Source of the DNA: Gammaproteobacteria bacterium UBA2168
GTDB taxonomy: Bacteria; Pseudomonadota; Gammaproteobacteria; Pseudomonadales; Azotimanducaceae
Direction of reading: 5' to 3'
Assembly (NCBI GenBank): GCA_002327525.1
Contig: DCWG01000108.1
Location: 1 to 33,715 of the forward strand
DNA: 33,715 bases
The first letter of the stretch is position 1. Each line of letters starts with the position of its first letter. Below, piece by piece: positions 32,744-33,715 of this stretch. A model generated the notes under the pieces. The model worked only from the letters and a program-made list of their open reading frames with translations, did not search any database and was not told where the DNA came from. Made by a program: the position numbers and the translations under genes.

Positions 32744-33715
32744 ATGAGCCTCGATCAGATCCCCGCCGCATGGCTGTTTTCGACCCTGGCGGTGCTCACC
32801 ATACTCTCGGCCTACTTCTCGGGCACCGAAACCGCCATGATGGCGCTCAATCGCTACCGGCTTGTGCATCTCGTAAAAGAAGGCCATGGCGGCGCACGCA
32901 AGGCCGCGCGGCTGCTGCGCCGGCCCGACCGCCTGCTGGGTGTCATCCTCATCGGCAACAACCTGGTCAACTTCATGGCCGCGAGCATCGGTACCGTCAT
33001 TGGGCTGCGCTACTTCGGCGATTCCGCAATCGTGATTACACCCATCGTGCTGACGCTGTTCTTTCTGATCTTCGCGGAAGTCGCACCTAAGACAATCGCC
33101 GCGCATCTGCCCGAACGGATCGCGTTCGCCTCCGTGTACATCCTCGACCCACTGTTGCGGGCGTTGCACCCGTTTGTATGGTTCATCAACGCGATCTCCA
33201 ACTTCCTGGTGCGCCCCGTCGTGCCTTCCGCCGAAACCACCGCCCAACGTCTGACCCCTGATGAGCTGCGCACTGTGGTGGACGAGGGCGCACACCTTCC
33301 CGGACAACACCACGACATGATGCTCAGTATCCTCGATCTCGAAAACGTAACTGTGAACGACATCATGGTGCCGCGCAGCGAGATCATCGGCATCGATATC
33401 GAGGACGACATGGAGGACATCCTGGCGATCATGGCCAGCTCACAGCACACGCGGCTTCCGGTATACAAGGAAAACATTAACGACACCCTCGGAATGCTGC
33501 ATCTGCGCCGGGTGGCGCGCTACGTCACAACGGGAGAGATCACCAAGGCCGAGTTGCTGCAGTTGACGCGCGAACCCTACTACGTCCCGGAAGCCACGCC
33601 CCTGCACACGCAACTGATCAACTTCCAGAAAGAGAAGCGCCGCATCGCACTGGTGGTGGACGAGTACGGCGATGTCGACGGCATCGTGGCGCTCGAGGAC
33701 ATTCTCGAGGAGATC
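32744..33715 (+). CDS. CorB/YfjD-like DUF21-CBS membrane transporter, 3' end missing
   Basis: 324 codons are present, open to the window edge. The N-terminal CNNM/DUF21 membrane domain (about 1-180) shows AYFSGTETAMMALNRYRL, IGNNLVNFMAASIGT and FAEVAPKTIAAHLPE. Two CBS repeats follow, including VNDIMVPRSEIIGIDIEDDM and, near the end, ALVVDEYGDVDGIVALEDI; the CorC_HlyC domain would come after the edge. The start ATG at 32744 lies 13 nt after the ypjD homologue, so the two form a likely operon. Family members are linked to magnesium/cobalt efflux or tolerance; substrate here is inferred only. Confidence 0.9.
   Translation, partial: MSLDQIPAAWLFSTLAVLTILSAYFSGTETAMMALNRYRLVHLVKEGHGGARKAARLLRRPDRLLGVILIGNNLVNFMAASIGTVIGLRYFGDSAIVITPIVLTLFFLIFAEVAPKTIAAHLPERIAFASVYILDPLLRALHPFVWFINAISNFLVRPVVPSAETTAQRLTPDELRTVVDEGAHLPGQHHDMMLSILDLENVTVNDIMVPRSEIIGIDIEDDMEDILAIMASSQHTRLPVYKENINDTLGMLHLRRVARYVTTGEITKAELLQLTREPYYVPEATPLHTQLINFQKEKRRIALVVDEYGDVDGIVALEDILEEI

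Noticed and set aside
31452..32747. Plus-strand open frame of about 430 codons over ffh and ypjD
   Set aside because: It is antisense to ffh and then out of frame with the clearly better YpjD coding frame; only its ATG at 31890 was considered as a possible frameshifted start.

Overview
The window reads as an ordinary, densely packed chromosome segment of a GC-rich gammaproteobacterium. Nearly every gene is a recognisable core gene, and the local gene orders match those known from Pseudomonas and relatives: nadB divergent from rpoE-rseA-rseB-rseC-mucD-lepA-lepB-DUF4845-rnc-era-recO; xerD-dsbC-hom with recJ-prfB-lysS; and ffh-rpsP-rimM-trmD-rplS. Here these blocks, which are scattered in Pseudomonas, lie side by side. 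I cannot name the genus. I found no rRNA, tRNA, CRISPR array, insertion sequence, integrase cassette or prophage; XerD is the housekeeping dimer-resolution recombinase.

Layout from left to right. Positions 1-13619, all on the minus strand: a long stress/translation/RNA-processing run transcribed right to left. It comprises sigma-E (rpoE), its anti-sigma system (rseA, rseB, a short rseC), the periplasmic protease mucD, lepA, lepB, a DUF4845 membrane protein, rnc, era, recO, rlmD, relA, adk and finally the first 23 codons of a Lys/Ala-rich basic protein. A near-consensus sigma-E promoter (13715-13741) drives rpoE and overlaps the nadB promoter region. Positions 13779-16936: nadB (+), ygfX and sdhE (-), ygfZ (+), with convergent genes overlapping at their ends. 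Positions 16912-28022, all minus: xerD, dsbC, hom, recJ, prfB (with the classical +1 programmed frameshift), lysS, ung and three branched-chain/acyl-CoA catabolic genes (enoyl-CoA hydratase, 3-hydroxyisobutyryl-CoA hydrolase, 3-hydroxyisobutyrate dehydrogenase family). Positions 28023-28371: the only long noncoding stretch, with a tandem repeat and a strong stem-loop. Positions 28372-31798, minus: ffh-rpsP-rimM-trmD-rplS. From 31963 to the right edge, plus strand: a CcsA-family (YpjD-like) membrane protein and a DUF21/CBS CorB-like transporter cut by the window end.

The genes connect in sensible ways. Envelope stress (sigma-E/RseABC/MucD) is co-directional with protein export (LepB) and ribosome/RNA maturation (LepA, RNase III, Era, RlmD). 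Stringent signalling (RelA, which releases AMP) sits directly upstream of adenylate kinase, which recycles AMP. SdhE/YgfX (flavoprotein maturation) sit beside NadB, a homologue of the SdhE client family.

I did not find a convincing previously undescribed system. The observations most worth checking are: a RelA that lacks the zinc-finger/conserved-cysteine domain; an RNase III with Asn in place of a usual metal-binding Asp; a 24-bp near-perfect inverted repeat whose right arm encodes the last residues and stop of the acyl-CoA hydrolase gene; an in-frame ATG at the predicted sigma-E transcription start; and a YpjD homologue without a normal start codon upstream of its first membrane segment.
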